Positions 49,275 through 57,267 of a stretch of DNA of 64,000 bases are shown one piece after another. Within the stretch, counting starts at the first letter, position 1. The number at the start of each line of letters is the position of its first letter. Source of the DNA: Chloroflexota bacterium (GTDB taxonomy: Bacteria; Chloroflexota; Limnocylindria; Limnocylindrales; CSP1-4); NCBI GenBank assembly GCA_021786265.1, contig JAJYNP010000273.1:1-64000 (forward strand), written 5' to 3'. Under the pieces are notes generated by a model. That model was not told the DNA's origin, ran no database searches, and worked only from the letters and a program-made list of their open reading frames with translations. The position numbers and the translations under genes were made by a program.

Positions 49275-50617
49275 CGGTGCGCATGCCGCGCCCGGGCTCA
49301 GTGCTCCGCGAGCAGCTCGTCGCCGCGGTGGACGGGGCGCCACGCTACCGTGCCAGCGGCGAGGTCGTTCGCGTGGTTGGGACCACGGTCGAGGCCGCCG
49401 GCCTGAACCTGCAGGTCGGCTCGCTCTGCTGGATCGATCGCGAGCCGGAGGGCATGGTGAGCGCCGAGGTCGTGGGGTTCCGCGACGGGCGCATCACGCT
49501 GGTTCCGTTCGGCCAGCTGGGTGGCGTGCGGACCGGATCTCGGGTGCGACTGCGGGCCGAGCAGTTCCGCGTGCCGGTGGGCACGAGCCTGCTCGGGCGC
49601 GTCATCGACGGCTTCGGCCGCCCCCTCGACGAGCGCGGCCCGATCGTGGCACAGCAGCGAGCGCTGGACGGGCGAGCGCCGCATCCCCTGCAGCGGGCTC
49701 GGATCGATACGCCGTTGTCGACCGGCGTCCGGGCCATCGATGCACTGCTCACCGTGGGCAAGGGGCAGCGCCTGGGCATCTTCGCCGGGTCGGGGGTGGG
49801 CAAGTCGACCCTGCTGGCCATGCTGGCGCGACATTCGGCGGCCGCAGTGAACGTCATCGCGCTGATCGGCGAGCGCGGGCGCGAAGTCCAGGAGTTCGTG
49901 GAAGAACAGCTGGGCGACGGACTGCGCCGCTCGGTGGTGGTGGTGGCGACCTCCGACCAATCCGCGCTGCTGCGCCTCAAGGCCGCCTGGGTCGCGACCG
50001 CGATCGCCGAGTCGTTCCGCGACGCCGGCCAGGACGTGCTCTTCATGATGGATTCGGTCACCCGCCTGGCCATGGCGCAGCGCGAGATCGGCCTCGGCGC
50101 CGGTGAGCCACCTGCGTTGCGCGGCTACCCGCCTTCGGTCTTCTCCCTCCTCCCGCAGCTGCTCGAGCGGGCGGGGAACTCGGATCGCGGCACGATGACC
50201 GGGCTCTACACCGTGCTCGTCGAGGGAGACGACATGAACGAGCCGATCGCCGACACGGTTCGCTCCATCCTCGACGGGCACATCGTCCTGACCCGGGCGC
50301 TCGCGGAGCGCAACCACTATCCGGCCATCGACGTCCTGGGCTCGATCTCGCGGGTCATGCCGGCGGTGTCCCAGCCGCGCCATCGGCGCCTGGCGGCTGC
50401 GCTGCGCGCCGCCCTCGCCGAATACGAGGGCGCCCGCGACCTGATCGAGGTCGGTGCCTACGCGGCCGGCTCGAACCCGGCCATCGACCGGGCGATCGCG
50501 CTCCGGCCCGCGATCGAACGCTTTCTCTGCCAGGGCATCGACCAGCCCGGCGACCTGGCCGGCGCCATCGGGGGATTGGAGCGGCTGGATCTACTGGCGG
50601 AGGTGCCTGCGGCGTGA
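49271..50617 (+). CDS. fliI: Flagellum-specific export ATPase FliI
   Basis: A 448 aa F1-type ATPase started at ATG 49271. Walker A is GSGVGKST with Lys178; Walker B region is QDVLFMMDSVTRLAMAQREI; also IGERGREVQEFVEEQLGD and PPSVFSLLPQLLERAG, typical of FliI. It powers export-substrate unloading. It starts in the ATGA overlap with fliH; its stop overlaps the GTG of fliJ. Confidence 0.97.
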   Translation: MTVRMPRPGSVLREQLVAAVDGAPRYRASGEVVRVVGTTVEAAGLNLQVGSLCWIDREPEGMVSAEVVGFRDGRITLVPFGQLGGVRTGSRVRLRAEQFRVPVGTSLLGRVIDGFGRPLDERGPIVAQQRALDGRAPHPLQRARIDTPLSTGVRAIDALLTVGKGQRLGIFAGSGVGKSTLLAMLARHSAAAVNVIALIGERGREVQEFVEEQLGDGLRRSVVVVATSDQSALLRLKAAWVATAIAESFRDAGQDVLFMMDSVTRLAMAQREIGLGAGEPPALRGYPPSVFSLLPQLLERAGNSDRGTMTGLYTVLVEGDDMNEPIADTVRSILDGHIVLTRALAERNHYPAIDVLGSISRVMPAVSQPRHRRLAAALRAALAEYEGARDLIEVGAYAAGSNPAIDRAIALRPAIERFLCQGIDQPGDLAGAIGGLERLDLLAEVPAA

Positions 50618-51066
50618 AGCAGGAACGCCTCACCGTGGTGCTGCGGCTTCGCCAGCTTGAAGAGCGCGGCGCCAGGGCACGCCTTCACGAGGCGCTGGCG
50701 ATGCGGGCGAGCACCCTCGCAGCCCTGCAGGCCCGCCGCGCAGCGGTCGCCGCGGAGGAAGCGTGGGTCGCCCACCTGCAGACCGGCCGCGCGAGTGGCG
50801 CCGATTACCACGCGGCCTCCGCCGCGCTGACGTCGGCCGTGGTGGCACGCGATCGGGCGGCGGACGCCGTTCGCCACGCTGAGGCAGGCGTGACGTCGGC
50901 TCGGGCGCGCCTGGCCGAGGCCACCCAGCGTCGCGAGGTGGTGGAACGTCTGCTGCAGCGGCACCGCGCGCTGGCGCGACGGGCCGAGGAACGCCGTGAG
51001 ATCGCACGGCTGGCGGACGTGGCCACCGCCCAATACGTGTATCAGTCGGGAGGGCGTGGCGCATGA
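50614..51066 (+). CDS. fliJ: Flagellar export protein FliJ
   Basis: A 150 aa protein made of two long helices (LRQLEERGARARLHEALAMR through VERLLQRHRALARRAEERRE), the coiled-coil form of FliJ, with an N-terminal VVLRLRQLEE typical of the family. It forms the stalk of the export ATPase. Position between fliI and the hydrolase supports the call, since FliJ is poorly conserved in sequence. Confidence 0.85.
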   Translation: MKQERLTVVLRLRQLEERGARARLHEALAMRASTLAALQARRAAVAAEEAWVAHLQTGRASGADYHAASAALTSAVVARDRAADAVRHAEAGVTSARARLAEATQRREVVERLLQRHRALARRAEERREIARLADVATAQYVYQSGGRGA

Positions 51067-52286
51067 TGGTGCTGCCGACCCCGGCTGGCCTGGCCGACGT
51101 CCTGGCGCGCATCGCGCAGATCCGCACCCTCCTGGGCTCCGACGGATGGGAGCCCGAGGGGGCGGCAGGGGTTGCCGCGGGTCCCGGAGCCGCCGGTGCG
51201 CCCGGCAACCCGACCCCGGCGCCCGCCCTGGCGGCCGGCGGCTCCGCACCGGTTGGCTCGTTTTCCCAGGCGCTGGCGAGCATGACGAGCGCGACGCCGA
51301 GTGGGGCGCTCGGGGCGGGGACAGAGCCCGTCGTGGCGGCGGGCTCGACGCCCACCGCGGACCTGGCGTTCGTCGCACCGCTGATGGGCGCCACCGTCAC
51401 GCAGCCCTTCGGCCCCACCGATTGCGTCCTCGAACCGCCCGCCACCGTCGATGGCGTTCGGTACGCCCACTTCCACGACGGGGTCGATCTGGCGGCATCG
51501 CTCGGTACGGCGGTCCATGCCGCCGCCGCGGGGCGCGTCATTGCGGCCGGGCGGGTCGCGGACGGCGCGGTGGTCGTGGCCATTGAGCATGCCGACGGCA
51601 GCATCACCCGGTACGCGCACCTTGCGCCGGACCTGCCGGTCCAGGTCGGCACGCTGGTGCGCCAGGGAGATGTGATCGGCAGCGTGGGCATGACGGGCAA
51701 CACCACGGGTCCGCATCTGCACTTCGAGTTGTGGCACAACGGTGTGGCCGTCGACCCGATGCCCTGGCTACGGGCCGGCGCTCTGCCGGTCGGTTCCGTG
51801 GCGAACTCCGCGCCGGCAGACGGTGCGGCACCGGGGCCTGGAACGGCCCTGGCCACGCCCGAGCTGCTTGCTCAGTTCGGCCGGATCGAGGGGTCCATTC
51901 CCTACGGCACGCAGATTCGTGACGCGGCGGCGGGGGCGGACCTCGACCCGTTCCTGCTGGCCGCGCTCGTGCAGACGGAGTCCGGTTTCGACCCGTCAGC
52001 GCGATCGTGGGCCGGAGCAGAGGGACTGACCCAGCTGATGCCGGCGACGGCGCAGGAACTGGGAGTCAGCAACCCGTTCGATCCGGAGCAGAGCCTGCAG
52101 GGTGGCGCGCGCTACCTGCAGGGTGGCGCGCAGCAGTTCGGCCGGGTCGATCTCGCGCTGGCGGCATACCACGACGGGAGAGGGGTGGTGCGGGCAGCCG
52201 GTGGCGTGCCTGACGACGCCACGACCCACGCGTACATCGATCACGTGGTGACGACCTGGAACAGCTTGCTCAAGGAGGCGACATGA
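51063..52286 (+). CDS. Fused M23 endopeptidase and SLT lytic transglycosylase in the flagellar operon
   Basis: A 407 aa protein. Residues ~1-20 have LADVLARIAQIRTLLG, a motif seen at the start of flagellar-operon transglycosylases. Then come a Pro/Ala linker, an M23 (LytM) zinc peptidase with HFHDGVDLAASLG and GPHLHFELWHNG (HxxxD and HxH ligands), and a C-terminal SLT domain with catalytic Glu in QTESGFDPSARSW, AEGLTQLMPATAQELG and LALAAYHDG. It could cut both peptide bridges and glycan strands. By position it replaces FlgJ in opening the wall for the rod. No N-terminal signal peptide is evident, so export through the flagellar gate is likely. Confidence 0.88.
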   Translation: MMVLPTPAGLADVLARIAQIRTLLGSDGWEPEGAAGVAAGPGAAGAPGNPTPAPALAAGGSAPVGSFSQALASMTSATPSGALGAGTEPVVAAGSTPTADLAFVAPLMGATVTQPFGPTDCVLEPPATVDGVRYAHFHDGVDLAASLGTAVHAAAAGRVIAAGRVADGAVVVAIEHADGSITRYAHLAPDLPVQVGTLVRQGDVIGSVGMTGNTTGPHLHFELWHNGVAVDPMPWLRAGALPVGSVANSAPADGAAPGPGTALATPELLAQFGRIEGSIPYGTQIRDAAAGADLDPFLLAALVQTESGFDPSARSWAGAEGLTQLMPATAQELGVSNPFDPEQSLQGGARYLQGGAQQFGRVDLALAAYHDGRGVVRAAGGVPDDATTHAYIDHVVTTWNSLLKEAT

Positions 52287-52390
52287 ACCTTCGTGGGGGT
52301 TCCATGGCGGCCAGATCCGGCCACGCCACGGCCGGTGCCTCGTTGCGGCCGGGCTGCGCCGCGGTCATGGCGGGAGGGACGTCTGTGTGA
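52283..52390 (+). CDS. Candidate 35-residue ORF coupling the hydrolase gene to flgB
   Basis: ATG 52283 overlaps the preceding stop (ATGA) and has a strong AAGGAGG 4 nt upstream. The frame runs 35 codons (begins MNLRGGSMAARSGHATAG) and its TGA overlaps the GTG of flgB. Both junctions follow the coupling style of this operon. No domain is recognisable. It may be a real microprotein or only a translational bridge to flgB. Confidence 0.4.
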   Translation: MNLRGGSMAARSGHATAGASLRPGCAAVMAGGTSV

Positions 52391-52812
52391 CCGGACTCAT
52401 CGATCCAACCGCGTTGATCCTCGGAGATGCGCTCCGCGGGCTCTCCCAGCGTGAGACCGCGATCGGCACCAACATCGCCAACGTTGACACGCCCGGTTAC
52501 CAGCCGGTGGCCGTGGATTTCGAGGGAGCCCTGCAGGCGCAGGCGGCAGCCGCTGGGCTCCTCACCGGCGAGGGCGACGGGACGCAGCCACTGCGGCACA
52601 CCGACCCGCGGCAGTTCACCGGCACGGTCCTGCCGTCCGGTGGCGACAGCCTGCAGACCACGGCGCAAGCCATGCGCAACGACGGCAACACGGTGGATGT
52701 CGACGCCCAGATGACCGAGCTCGCCGACACCCAGATCCGCTACTCGGGCGTGTCGCGCATGCTGGCCGGCAGCCTGGCCATGCTGCGCGAAGCCATGACG
52801 CCGGGAGCCTGA
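52387..52812 (+). CDS. flgB: Flagellar basal-body rod protein FlgB
   Basis: A 141 aa protein from GTG 52387 (GGGAGGGAC upstream). FlgB pattern: LILGDALRGLSQRETAIGTN, IANVDTPGYQPVAVDFEGAL, and C-terminal MRNDGNTVDVDAQMTELADT, IRYSGVSRMLAGSLAMLREA. It forms the proximal rod with FlgC. It is followed by fliK after 4 bp. Confidence 0.92.
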   Translation: MTGLIDPTALILGDALRGLSQRETAIGTNIANVDTPGYQPVAVDFEGALQAQAAAAGLLTGEGDGTQPLRHTDPRQFTGTVLPSGGDSLQTTAQAMRNDGNTVDVDAQMTELADTQIRYSGVSRMLAGSLAMLREAMTPGA

Positions 52813-52816
52813 GACG

Positions 52817-54631
52817 ATGGCCCTGACGCTCACGGCAGTGCTCTCCGGCGCGCCCAACAGCCCGGGCGACTCGTCGACCGGCAGTTCCCCTTCGACCCCA
52901 CCGCCGGCCTGGGCGTTTCACGATGTGCTCGAGGCGACCGCTCCGACGCTGCCGGACGGTGCGGCTTCGCCCGGCCGCGCGATGCGGCCCGCCGACGACG
53001 GCGGCGCATCCCGGGGGATCGGCGCGTGCCAGGGCACCTGCGCTGCCGGTGCCGATCCCGACGCCGGGGTCGGTCCCGACGCCGGGACCATGCCATCCTG
53101 CTCGCCGTCGGGCGATGGTGCCGGCGCTCGTGTGGACCCGGCGGCCGACGGAGCCGGCAACCCAGATGCGAAGGCGCACGGCCCCCAGCGCCGGCGCGGG
53201 AGACCGCGCAGTGACGGCGGCTCCGGCCCACGCTCCACGGCCCCGACAGCCGACGGCGCGCGCGGAGTTGCCGGCGTGGCACCCGCCGCGACGACGATCG
53301 CGGGTGCGGCGGAGCCAGGGGTTGCTGCTCCACCGGCGGGACCCGCCCGATCACCGGGCGGCGTCTCCGACTCCGGCGCTCCTGCCGGACTGCCGGGTTC
53401 CGACGCGGCATCGACTGACGAGCAGGGCGGGGCCACCGGGACGCCCGTGCAGCAGGCCGGCCTGGTCGCCACGCTGGCGACCGGTCCGTTGAGGACCGAG
53501 CTCACCTCGGGCGGGGTCGCGCCGGGCGACGCCGCGCCCACCCGACCCACACCCGGCGATCCGTCCGAGGCCACGACGGTCACCGCAGCCACGACGACCC
53601 CGGGCGCAGACCTGGGGCTGGGTGCACGCCTCGGGCCGGGCGCAGGCCACGGGACGCCACCGGGCACGCCTCCACCGGGCACACCGCCGGCCCCGCATCC
53701 CGCTGGCGGCCCACTCGAGAGGAGCGGACCCGGCCAGGGCCCGGACGCACGCGTCGCCCCGATCCTGGCCGATCTCGGGACCGCCGGGCCCGGAGCTGGC
53801 GCGGGCACCCACGCCGCACGCCCTGCCGAGGGCTCCGGCACACCCCCCGCTCGCGGCGTGGATGCCGCACACGGCGGGGCGGATCCGGCGCCGCCCGTGG
53901 CAGCGCCGGACGTGGGTCATGTCGCGCCGGGTGCTTCGTCGGGCGCTTCGTCGGGCGCTTCGTCGGGCGCGCCGGTGACCGGTCCGGATGTCGGCCGACC
54001 GGCCGCACGATCGGGCTCCACGCCCGGATCCTCCGTGCCGGGCGCCGGCCCGGCGACGGCCAGCCTCTCGCCGTCAGGCACCTCCGCCGGCCTGAACGCC
54101 CCACTCGCCGGAGCGGGCTCGCTCGGCGTCGCGGGTAGCGCCCAGGGCTCCCGGGATGCGGCCGGGGGCCCGCCGCCGGTCGTCACCGATCGCGCCGAGC
54201 GGGCGGCAGAGACCGTGCTCGTGCAGGCGGTGAACCGGCTGCGCGTGCTCGGGGCACCACCGGCGCCGGGGCTCGACGTGCGCCTGCGCCACCCAGACCT
54301 GGGCGACGTGCGGATGCTCGTCGCGGGCCACGACGGAGAGACCGTGCGCGCCGAGCTGATCGCACGCGACCCCGCAGCCGCCGCCGCGTTGTCGCGTGCC
54401 ACGGAACACCTGCAGGCAACGGGTGAACTCCGTGGGATCCGGGTCGAGGTCCACGCGGGTTCTGGCGGGACAGGCGGTGCTGTCGATCACGGCGCTGGCG
54501 ACAGACAGGACCGCGGAGCGCCCGGCGAACAGACCGGCCCGGCAACCGCGATGAGCGACCGGCCACGCGGCTTCGCGCGGCGCATGCATGTCCCCGGGGC
54601 AGGCGTGCATCGCCTGGACGTCCGGGCATGA
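52817..54631 (+). CDS. fliK: Flagellar hook-length control protein FliK
   Basis: A 604 aa protein. The first ~450 residues are a Pro/Ala/Gly/Thr-rich flexible ruler. The C-terminal ~120 residues have the FliK switch domain: ETVLVQAVNRLRVLGAPPAP, LDVRLRHPDLGDVRMLVAGH, VRAELIARDPAAAAALSRAT and EHLQATGELRGIRVEV. The molecular-ruler role is known for the family. The ruler carries a 12-bp tandem repeat, so length may vary between strains. flgD begins 15 bp downstream. Confidence 0.85.
   Translation: MALTLTAVLSGAPNSPGDSSTGSSPSTPPPAWAFHDVLEATAPTLPDGAASPGRAMRPADDGGASRGIGACQGTCAAGADPDAGVGPDAGTMPSCSPSGDGAGARVDPAADGAGNPDAKAHGPQRRRGRPRSDGGSGPRSTAPTADGARGVAGVAPAATTIAGAAEPGVAAPPAGPARSPGGVSDSGAPAGLPGSDAASTDEQGGATGTPVQQAGLVATLATGPLRTELTSGGVAPGDAAPTRPTPGDPSEATTVTAATTTPGADLGLGARLGPGAGHGTPPGTPPPGTPPAPHPAGGPLERSGPGQGPDARVAPILADLGTAGPGAGAGTHAARPAEGSGTPPARGVDAAHGGADPAPPVAAPDVGHVAPGASSGASSGASSGAPVTGPDVGRPAARSGSTPGSSVPGAGPATASLSPSGTSAGLNAPLAGAGSLGVAGSAQGSRDAAGGPPPVVTDRAERAAETVLVQAVNRLRVLGAPPAPGLDVRLRHPDLGDVRMLVAGHDGETVRAELIARDPAAAAALSRATEHLQATGELRGIRVEVHAGSGGTGGAVDHGAGDRQDRGAPGEQTGPATAMSDRPRGFARRMHVPGAGVHRLDVRA
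53929..53964 (+). repeat. 12-bp tandem repeat in the FliK ruler
   Basis: Three consecutive 12-bp units (GGGCGCTTCGTC type, first copy with one change) encoding Gly-Ala-Ser-Ser units. In-frame gain or loss would change ruler length by four residues per unit. Confidence 0.85.
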
Positions 54632-54646
54632 CGGGAGTGCAGTGAA

Positions 54647-55150
54647 ATGACCACAGTCGGTGGAGTTTCGTTGGCCTCGCCGAGCACGGGGAGCAGCGGG
54701 AGCGCCAGTGGCGCCGGGAGCGTCGACGCCACCGGCAGCGGGAGCGCAAGCGGGTCGACGTCGGTCTACGGGCTCGACCAGGACGCGTTCTTCAAGCTCT
54801 TTCTCGCGCAGCTGCAGAACCAGGATCCGACGAGCCCGATGGATGAGACCCAGATGGTCAGCCAGCTCGCACAGTTCTCCATGATCGAGATGCTCCAGCA
54901 GCTGACCACGGCCATGCAGGGAAGCCAGCTGGCCCAGGCGTCGTCGCTGATCGGGCGCACCGTCAGTGGGACCAGCGCGGGCGGGCAGCCGGTGACCGGC
55001 GTGGTGGACAGTGTCCAGCAGACCGCCAGCGGGCTGTCGCTGACGGTCGACGGTCAATCGGTCGACGCGACCAAGGTGACGACGGTCGGCAGCCCGTCGA
55101 GCTCGAGCGGCGCGGTCGGTGGCACGACCGCGAGTTCAGGTGTCAGTTGA
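54647..55150 (+). CDS. flgD: Flagellar hook-capping protein FlgD
   Basis: A 167 aa protein with the FlgD core FFKLFLAQLQNQDPTSPMDE, TQMVSQLAQFSMIEMLQQL, then ASSLIGRTVSGTSAGG and QPVTGVVDSVQQTASGLSLT. It caps the growing hook. Shorter than the enteric form (no tudor/Fn3 domain), with Ser/Gly-rich ends. Confidence 0.93.
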   Translation: MTTVGGVSLASPSTGSSGSASGAGSVDATGSGSASGSTSVYGLDQDAFFKLFLAQLQNQDPTSPMDETQMVSQLAQFSMIEMLQQLTTAMQGSQLAQASSLIGRTVSGTSAGGQPVTGVVDSVQQTASGLSLTVDGQSVDATKVTTVGSPSSSSGAVGGTTASSGVS

Positions 55151-55201
55151 GCCGGCCTGTGAGCACAGGCGGACGCGCGCTCCCCGCCCGGAGGTGATCC
55201 C

Positions 55202-55585
55202 TTGATCCAACGCATCGAGTCGCACGCTCCCAGGGCCCCCAGCCCGCTCGGCTCCGAGCCTGGCACCGGGCCGGCGAGTCCGGAACAGACAGGCTCAACC
55301 TTCGCCGACGCCCTCAGCGAGGCGCGCGGCGGTGAGTTGCAGCTCTCCGCGCATGCTGCTCGGCGTCTCGACCAGCGCGGGATCGCCCTCGGCGACGAAG
55401 CAAGGAGCCGCCTTGTCCGCGCGCTCGACACACTCGCCGGCAAGGGCGCCCAAACGTCGCTGGTGATGCTCGAAGGCGTCGCCTATGTCGTGCATGTGCC
55501 GAGCCAGACCGTGGTCACTGCCGTCCGGCCGTCTTCGGGAAAGGAGGCTGTCTTCACCCAGATCGACAGCGTGGTCGTCGCCTGA
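55202..55585 (+). CDS. Flagellar operon protein (TIGR02530-type)
   Basis: A 127 aa protein starting at TTG 55202 with GGAGGTGATCC just upstream, which decides the start. The C-terminal ~85 residues follow the pattern of the small flagellar operon protein found between flgD and flgE in monoderms: LQLSAHAARRLDQRGIALGD, ALDTLAGKGAQTSLVMLEGV, VVTAVRPSSGKEAVFTQID. Role unknown, probably in hook assembly. Confidence 0.85.
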   Translation: MIQRIESHAPRAPSPLGSEPGTGPASPEQTGSTFADALSEARGGELQLSAHAARRLDQRGIALGDEARSRLVRALDTLAGKGAQTSLVMLEGVAYVVHVPSQTVVTAVRPSSGKEAVFTQIDSVVVA

Positions 55586-55749
55586 GCCGGTCGGCCGCGG
55601 ACTTCCGCCGGCTGAACCGATCATTCGCCGTCCGTCCGCCGCGTGTTCCGGGACGTCGTGCCGGTCCTCAGCGAGGAGGCCCTCCCGGACGCGGACGATC
55701 CAGTCCACGGCGCTGCATCGTCGATCGATGCGGCGCCAGGAGGTGTCAG
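55586..55749 (+). other. Spacer before flgE
   Basis: 164 bp with no supportable gene. AGGAGG lies 8 nt before the flgE start. No sigma-28-like pair was found. Confidence 0.4.
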
Positions 55750-57027
55750 ATGCTACGGTCGCTTTACTCGGCCATCTCCGGCCTGCACGGCCACCAGGAG
55801 ATGCTCGACGTCATCGCCAACAACATCGCCAACGTGAACACCACCGGCTACAAGGCCAGTCGCGTCAGTTTCGAGGACATCCTCTCGCAGACCGAGCACG
55901 GTGCGACCGCGCCGAGCGGCGGGCTGGGCGGCATCAACCCGGCCCAGGTCGGGCTGGGGATGACCGTGGCCGGCATCGACGTGCTCCAGACGCAGGGCAA
56001 CCTGCAGTCGACAGGCAAGCTCACCGACATGGCCATCCAGGGCGACGGGTTCTTCGTCCTGTCCGACGGCGCGCAGCAGTACTACACGCGTGACGGCTCG
56101 TTCGACACGTCGCTGGATGGCTCGCTGGTGAACCCGGCGAGCGGACTCAAGGTCCAGGGCTGGCAGGCCGATTCGACGGGCACGATCGACACCACGGGCC
56201 CGCTGAAGAACCTGGTCATCCCGATCGGCCAGCAGATCGCGCCCCAGGCCACCGCCAACGCCACGGTCACGGGCAATCTCGACGCCTCGGCACCCCAGAA
56301 CACCAGCACGGATCCGGCGAACCCGACCGCCGGATCCACCGTCAGCACGACGCTCACCGTCTACGACTCGCTGGGCGCCAGCCACCAGATCGACCTGACG
56401 TTCACGAACCAGGGGAGCGGCGCCTGGAACGTGGCGGCCACCGATCCGAACGACCCCACCGACAAGCCCAGCCTCAGCGTGTCAAGTCTCAGCTTCACGA
56501 GCACGTCGTCTCCGGGCACCCTCGACACGAGCACGACCAGCACACTGACACTGACGTTCGGTTCCAGCTCCGGATCGACCACGACGCTCAGCAGCACCGT
56601 GGATTTCTCCTCCATGACGCAGTTCGCCGCCCCGAGCGACCCGAGCGCTACCGCCGACGGCTACCCCAGCGGACAGCTCACCACCTTCTCCGTGGGCAGC
56701 GACGGCCAGATCAGCGGCGTCTACTCGAATGGACACAGTCAGGTCCTCGGTCAGATCGCCCTGGCCTCGTTCCGGAACCCCGCCGGACTCCTCCGCGACG
56801 GCGACAACAACTTCATCACCTCCTCTGCCTCCGGACAGGCGAGCGTGGGCGTGCCCGGCTCTGGTGACCGCGGCAGCGTACTGACCGGCACGCTCGAGAT
56901 GTCGAACGTCGACCTCGCCACCGAGTTCACCGAGATGATCGCTGCGCAGCGCGGCTTCGAGGCCAACACACGCGTGATCACGACCTCCGACCAGATGCTG
57001 CAGGACCTGGTCAACCTCCGTCAGTAG
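55750..57027 (+). CDS. flgE: Flagellar hook protein FlgE
   Basis: A 425 aa protein. N-terminus MLRSLYSAISGLHGHQEMLD, VIANNIANVNTTGYKASRVS; middle MAIQGDGFFVLSDG, YYTRDGSFDTSLDGSLVNPA; C-terminus GTLEMSNVDLATEFTEMIAA, QRGFEANTRVITTSDQMLQD. The Thr/Ser-rich middle is the variable surface. It is the last gene of the basal-body/hook operon. Confidence 0.96.
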   Translation: MLRSLYSAISGLHGHQEMLDVIANNIANVNTTGYKASRVSFEDILSQTEHGATAPSGGLGGINPAQVGLGMTVAGIDVLQTQGNLQSTGKLTDMAIQGDGFFVLSDGAQQYYTRDGSFDTSLDGSLVNPASGLKVQGWQADSTGTIDTTGPLKNLVIPIGQQIAPQATANATVTGNLDASAPQNTSTDPANPTAGSTVSTTLTVYDSLGASHQIDLTFTNQGSGAWNVAATDPNDPTDKPSLSVSSLSFTSTSSPGTLDTSTTSTLTLTFGSSSGSTTTLSSTVDFSSMTQFAAPSDPSATADGYPSGQLTTFSVGSDGQISGVYSNGHSQVLGQIALASFRNPAGLLRDGDNNFITSSASGQASVGVPGSGDRGSVLTGTLEMSNVDLATEFTEMIAAQRGFEANTRVITTSDQMLQDLVNLRQ

Positions 57028-57111
57028 GAGTGTCCGGCCGTCACCGCGCCGCATCGGTGCGCGTGGAGCGGTCGGCGCGGGCCGGCTGGCGCAGCTGCGC
57101 CGGCCACACGC

Positions 57112-57139
57112 TGAAGTCCTGCGCCATCCCGGCCGACAC
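57112..57139 (+). promoter_or_regulatory. Sigma-28-like promoter before the propeller/HDOD pair
   Basis: TGAAGTCC (57112-57119), a 12-nt spacer, GCCGACAC (57132-57139), 128 bp before the propeller start. The rest of the 240-bp gap between flgE and the propeller gene shows nothing else. Confidence 0.5.
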
Positions 57140-57267
57140 CTCACCCGTGGGACCGGCGTGGGCGTCCGCCCCACCGGTCCCCAGGGGGGTGTCGCGCGGC
57201 GCGTGCCTCGCGCTCCCCTCCTTCACGGATTCGGGCGGACCGCCCGCACGGATTCACGGGAGGCGAG

